9,198 bases of DNA from an uncultured Collinsella sp. (GTDB lineage Bacteria > Actinomycetota > Coriobacteriia > Coriobacteriales > Coriobacteriaceae), in assembly GCA_958438955.1 (NCBI GenBank), contig CAUBTS010000081.1, positions 1-9,198 on the forward strand, in the 5' to 3' direction. Of the stretch, positions 5,844 to 9,198 are shown in pieces (position 1 is the first letter of the stretch; each line of letters starts with the position of its first letter). A model generated the notes under the pieces. The model had not been told where the DNA came from. It did no database searches and saw only the letters and a list, made by a program, of their open reading frames with translations. A program made the translations under genes and the position numbers.

Positions 5844-6557
5844 ATGGCAACGCAGGAAGCCTACGTCCAGGTTAAGGATCTCAAAAAGCACTACGGCGAC
5901 GGTGATGCGCGCCTGACGGTACTCGATGGCATCGACACGTCCATCAACCGAGGCGAGATCTGCGTCATGCTGGGGCCCTCGGGCTCGGGCAAGTCGACGT
6001 TTCTTAACCTGATCGGCGGCCTGGAGGATGCCGACGCTGGCTCTATTTTGGTGGACGGCTGCGACCTCACGGTGCTCAAACCTACCGACCTGGGCGAGTA
6101 TCGCCGCCGTGAGCTGGGCTTTGTCTTCCAGTTCTACAACCTGGTGCCCGATCTCACCATCAAGGAAAACATCGAGGTCACGGCACACCTGTCCAAAAAG
6201 CCGCTCAACATCGACGACCTGCTGCGTTCGCTGGGTCTCTACGAGCACTGCAACAAGTTCCCGCGCCAGGTTTCGGGCGGCCAGCAGCAGCGCTGCGCCA
6301 TCGGCCGTGCGCTCGTCAAAAACCCGGGCCTGCTGCTGTGCGACGAGCCCACCGGTGCGCTCGACTATAAGACGTCCAAGGAAATCTTGCAGCTCATGGA
6401 GGATGTCAACCGCACCTACGGCTGCACCATCATCATCGTCACGCACAACGCCGCCATCGCCCGCATGGCCAACCGCGTGCTGCGCCTGCGCGACGGACGC
6501 ATCGTCGAGGATGAGCTCAACGAGTCGCCCGTCGCGGCCGCCGAGCTCGATTGGTAG
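5844..6557 (+). CDS. ABC transporter ATPase, MacB/LolD class
   Basis: A 237-residue cytoplasmic ATPase of the class that drives FtsX-type permeases. Walker A is GPSGSGKS (44-51), the Q-loop glutamine is Q96 (FVFQFYNL), the signature is VSGGQQQR (143-150), Walker B is LLLCDEPT (163-170), followed by GALD and the switch histidine H201 in VTHN. Length and the LVPDLTIKENI segment match LolD, MacB and SalX-type subunits. The ATG at 5844 is preferred: a ggggg run (5834-5838) sits 5 bases before it, while the in-frame ATG at 5832 (adding MGDT) has no ribosome site. The stop is 8 bases from the permease start, so the two form an operon. The function is export or mechanical work on envelope substrates; the exact substrate is unknown. 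Confidence 0.94.
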   Translation: MATQEAYVQVKDLKKHYGDGDARLTVLDGIDTSINRGEICVMLGPSGSGKSTFLNLIGGLEDADAGSILVDGCDLTVLKPTDLGEYRRRELGFVFQFYNLVPDLTIKENIEVTAHLSKKPLNIDDLLRSLGLYEHCNKFPRQVSGGQQQRCAIGRALVKNPGLLLCDEPTGALDYKTSKEILQLMEDVNRTYGCTIIIVTHNAAIARMANRVLRLRDGRIVEDELNESPVAAAELDW

Positions 6558-6565
6558 GCGGCGCC

Positions 6566-9198
6566 ATGACGCCTCTCGCAAAACGTCTCCCGCGCGAGCT
6601 GCGCCGCAATATCGGCAAGTACCTGGGCATCTTTCTTCTTATGTGCGGAAGCATCGCCCTCACCTCGGGCTTTTTGCTCGCAGCGCATTCCATCGGCTGC
6701 CTTATCGACGACATGCGCGATGCGTACACGATTGAGGACGGCCGCGTGACCACCTCCTTCGAGGTTACCGACGATCAACTCAAGGCCGCCGAGGATGCAG
6801 CCGGCGACGTCGGCGGCGTCACGCTCTACAAGAATTTCTCCATCGACGCCATCATCAAAAAGACCGCCGGCGACGATGGCACCAAGCGCACGCTGCGCAC
6901 CTATGCACACCGTGCTAAGGTGGACATTGCGTCCTACTGTGAGGGCAAGGAACCCAAGGCGGACGACGAGGTGGCCATCGACCGTGTCTTTGCCACCAAT
7001 AACAACCTGTCCGTGGGCGATAAAGTCGAGCTCGAGGGCCGCACCTACATCATCTGCGGCATCATGACTCAGCCCGATAGCCAGGCGCTGTTCCTCAACA
7101 ATTCGGACTTTACGGTGAACACCATCACCTATGGCGTGGCCGAGGTCACCGACGCCGGCTTTGCCGCGCTCGAGGATGCCGGCGGCGCGCCTGCCTACAC
7201 CTACTCCTTTACCTTTACCGATCGCGATTTCTCCACTGCAGACCGCATCGACGCCGAGCAAGATATGGTCGAGGCACTGACCGACGCCGATGCGCGCGTG
7301 GACGATCTGATCGACGCCGATTCCAATCAGGGCATTGGCTATGCGCGCGACGACGTGGACGGCGACTCTATGATGTGGATGACGCTGCTCGACATCATCA
7401 TCGTGATCATGGCATTTGTCTTTGTGGTGCTCACTGACGCCACCATCGAGGAGGAGAGCGCCATCATTGGCACGCTGCTCGCCAGCGGCTATCGCCGCCG
7501 CGAGATCGTGCTGCACTACCTTGCGCTTCCCGCCATCGTGGGCGTGGTCGCGGCGCTTTTGGGCACTGCGCTCGGCGTTGTGTTCTTTACCGAGCCCATG
7601 CGCAGCCTCTATTACGGTTCGTACAGCCTGCCGCCCTTCCAGGTGTACTGGAGCTGGGAGATCTTTGTGAAGTGCGCCGTGGTTCCCGCCGCCGCGCTCA
7701 TCCTCATCACGCTGGTGGGTCTGCTTCGCAAGATGGGCAAGACGCCGTTGCAGTTCCTTCGTCACGAGGCGAGTGGCAAATCGGGCACCAAGCGCGGCCT
7801 GCAGCTGCCGGAGCGCATGGGTTTTGTTTCCCGCTTCCGCCTGCGTATCTTCCTGCGCAATCTGGGCAACTTCGCCACGCTCTTCGTGGGCATCGCGTTT
7901 GCCTCGCTGCTACTGCTCTTTGGCCTGGCAATTCTGCCCACGATGACGCACTACGCCGATAACCTTGAGACAAGCCTGGTCGCCGAGCACCAGTACACGC
8001 TCAAGGCGCCGCTGGAGCTCGAGGGTACTGCCGAGGAGCGCGAGCAGTGGTCGGCACTCGAGCGCTTGCAGTCGGTTGACGGCGCGCTGCTTTCCGCCGC
8101 TCAGGATGCCGATGACGAGCTTGACGACGCGGCCGATGCGGCGCAGGCGGCAGCCGATGCCGCGACCGCATCTCCGTCTGCCGAGAGCCTGACTGCGGCG
8201 CAGGATGCGCTTGCCAAGGTCCAGGACAAGAAGGATGCGCTTTATGCGCGCCTCGATGACCTTGCCGATGCCCTCGGCTGCGACCGCGACGAGGCTATCG
8301 ACCTGATCGACAAGGCCTCTAAGATCGACACTGACAACGACGACATTCACCCGGTTAACACGACCGATAACGGTGCAGACAAGATTGCGCAGACCGAGAA
8401 ATATGCCGTTTACCAGCTGCAATACGACCGCGGCGATGGTAATGGCGAGGAGACGATTTCCGTCTACGGCATCTCGCCCGATTCGCGCTATTGGAAAGAC
8501 CTCAACGTGGGCGATGGGCGCGTCGTCTTTGGCGGCGGTCTGCTCGATAAGTTTGGCTGGAGCGAGGGCCAGAAGGTCACGCTCAGCGACAAGTACGAGG
8601 GCGAGCATTATTCCCTTGAGTACGCGGGCAAGGATTGTGCCTGGGGCTCAAAGTCGGACATGAATATCTATATGAGTGTCGACGACTTTAACGAGCTGTT
8701 CGGCAACGACGCCGCCTATTTTAACGGCTATGTGAGCAACGAGAAGCTCGACCTCGACGCGCGCTACTTTGCCGGCGACACCACGCCCGACGACATGCGT
8801 GCCGTGGGCGACCAGTTCATCGGCATGATGAGCAAAATGATTGGCATGATGGTTGGGCTTGCGGTGTTCATCTTCTTGCTGTTTATGTATCTGCTGACCA
8901 AGGCTGTGATCGACCACAGCGCCCGCTCGATCAGCTACATGAAAGTCTTTGGCTATCGCGATAGCGAGATCTCGCATCTGTACATCCGCTCGATCACGCT
9001 GTGCGTGGCGGCGTCGCTCGTGCTGAGCCTGCCCGTGATCATCGGCTCGCTCACGGCCATCTTCCGCTCGATGCTGCTCGCCTACAACGGCAATATTGAG
9101 ATCTACGTGCCCGCTTGGTCTATGGCTGCATGCGTCGGCATTGGCTTTGCGACCTACCTGGTCGTGGCGCTGCTACACACGCGCTCCATCAAGCGCGT
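6566..9198 (+). CDS. Long FtsX-type ABC permease, 3' end beyond the window
   Basis: The frame is open from the ATG at 6566 through the right edge (877 complete codons, no stop). It encodes the membrane partner of the preceding ATPase. Visible order: helix about 19-42; extracytoplasmic domain about 43-268; helices about 270-292, 315-336 and 368-388 forming the first FtsX core (with TIEEESAIIGTLLASGYRRREI between); helix about 436-458; a large second extracytoplasmic domain (about 459-755); then helices about 757-782, 806-830 and 850-868 forming the second FtsX core (SARSISYMKVFGYRDSEI). That is the duplicated eight-helix arrangement of the large SalY/YtrF-like permeases. Residues about 490-590 are an Ala/Asp-rich helical insertion with coiled-coil character (DDELDDAADAAQAAADAA). 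The last helix is already passed and the sequence ends HTRSIKR, so only a short tail should be missing. Substrate unknown. Confidence 0.92.
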   Translation, partial: MTPLAKRLPRELRRNIGKYLGIFLLMCGSIALTSGFLLAAHSIGCLIDDMRDAYTIEDGRVTTSFEVTDDQLKAAEDAAGDVGGVTLYKNFSIDAIIKKTAGDDGTKRTLRTYAHRAKVDIASYCEGKEPKADDEVAIDRVFATNNNLSVGDKVELEGRTYIICGIMTQPDSQALFLNNSDFTVNTITYGVAEVTDAGFAALEDAGGAPAYTYSFTFTDRDFSTADRIDAEQDMVEALTDADARVDDLIDADSNQGIGYARDDVDGDSMMWMTLLDIIIVIMAFVFVVLTDATIEEESAIIGTLLASGYRRREIVLHYLALPAIVGVVAALLGTALGVVFFTEPMRSLYYGSYSLPPFQVYWSWEIFVKCAVVPAAALILITLVGLLRKMGKTPLQFLRHEASGKSGTKRGLQLPERMGFVSRFRLRIFLRNLGNFATLFVGIAFASLLLLFGLAILPTMTHYADNLETSLVAEHQYTLKAPLELEGTAEEREQWSALERLQSVDGALLSAAQDADDELDDAADAAQAAADAATASPSAESLTAAQDALAKVQDKKDALYARLDDLADALGCDRDEAIDLIDKASKIDTDNDDIHPVNTTDNGADKIAQTEKYAVYQLQYDRGDGNGEETISVYGISPDSRYWKDLNVGDGRVVFGGGLLDKFGWSEGQKVTLSDKYEGEHYSLEYAGKDCAWGSKSDMNIYMSVDDFNELFGNDAAYFNGYVSNEKLDLDARYFAGDTTPDDMRAVGDQFIGMMSKMIGMMVGLAVFIFLLFMYLLTKAVIDHSARSISYMKVFGYRDSEISHLYIRSITLCVAASLVLSLPVIIGSLTAIFRSMLLAYNGNIEIYVPAWSMAACVGIGFATYLVVALLHTRSIKR

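Noticed and set aside
6416..7765. 449-residue minus-strand frame opposite the second ATPase and FtsX permease
   Set aside because: Antisense shadow. The plus strand encodes a continuous FtsX permease with proper helices and motifs, while the minus translation has no recognisable domain.
1..9198. CRISPR arrays, tRNA or rRNA genes, transposase genes
   Set aside because: No regularly spaced repeats, cloverleaf-like segments, rRNA-like stretches or transposase motifs were seen on either strand.

Overview
The window is GC-rich (roughly 60-65% by eye) with tightly packed genes, short or overlapping gene junctions and strong G/C third-position bias. Together with the protein styles and an extragenic palindrome built on the 9-mer ctatgccgg, this suggests a high-GC gut actinobacterium of the Coriobacteriia, most likely Collinsella. 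The genus is an inference from recall; no search was run.

Layout. Positions 1-439 hold no convincing gene. They contain a block of palindromic repeats: a perfect 24-bp inverted repeat (226-249 / 356-379) and an overlapping nested hairpin (366-419) that shares one arm with it. Positions 440-2209 on the minus strand encode a two-component system: a membrane histidine kinase of the HisKA_3 (DesK/NarX/LiaS) type, overlapping by 4 bases a NarL/LuxR-type response regulator. The regulator reading frame is broken by an apparent one-base insertion between its receiver and its helix-turn-helix. Positions 2210-2422 are a divergent promoter region with a nine-G tract, two candidate operator dyads, a possible leaderless promoter for the kinase and a Shine-Dalgarno-led start for the exporter. 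Positions 2423-5750 on the plus strand encode an ATPase and two ABC-2 permeases, closely spaced or overlapping. Positions 5751-5843 are an AT-richer gap with a probable second promoter. From 5844 to the window end lies a second ABC system of the MacB/LolD-FtsX class: a 237-residue ATPase and a very long FtsX-type permease that runs off the right edge at residue 877.

How they work together. The kinase, NarL-type regulator, ATPase and two ABC2_membrane_3-like permeases match the architecture of the linearmycin/polyene resistance module LnrJK-LnrLMN (YfiJKLMN) of Bacillus subtilis: a membrane kinase senses an amphiphilic compound or envelope stress and its regulator turns on the divergent exporter. 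The exporter genes look intact while the regulator is frameshifted, so in this strain the pump may be uncoupled from its signal, unless the frameshift is a sequencing error. The second ABC pair is a separate transcription unit by context, probably an envelope-directed export or mechanotransmission system. Its most unusual feature is a long Ala/Asp-rich predicted coiled coil in the second extracytoplasmic domain.
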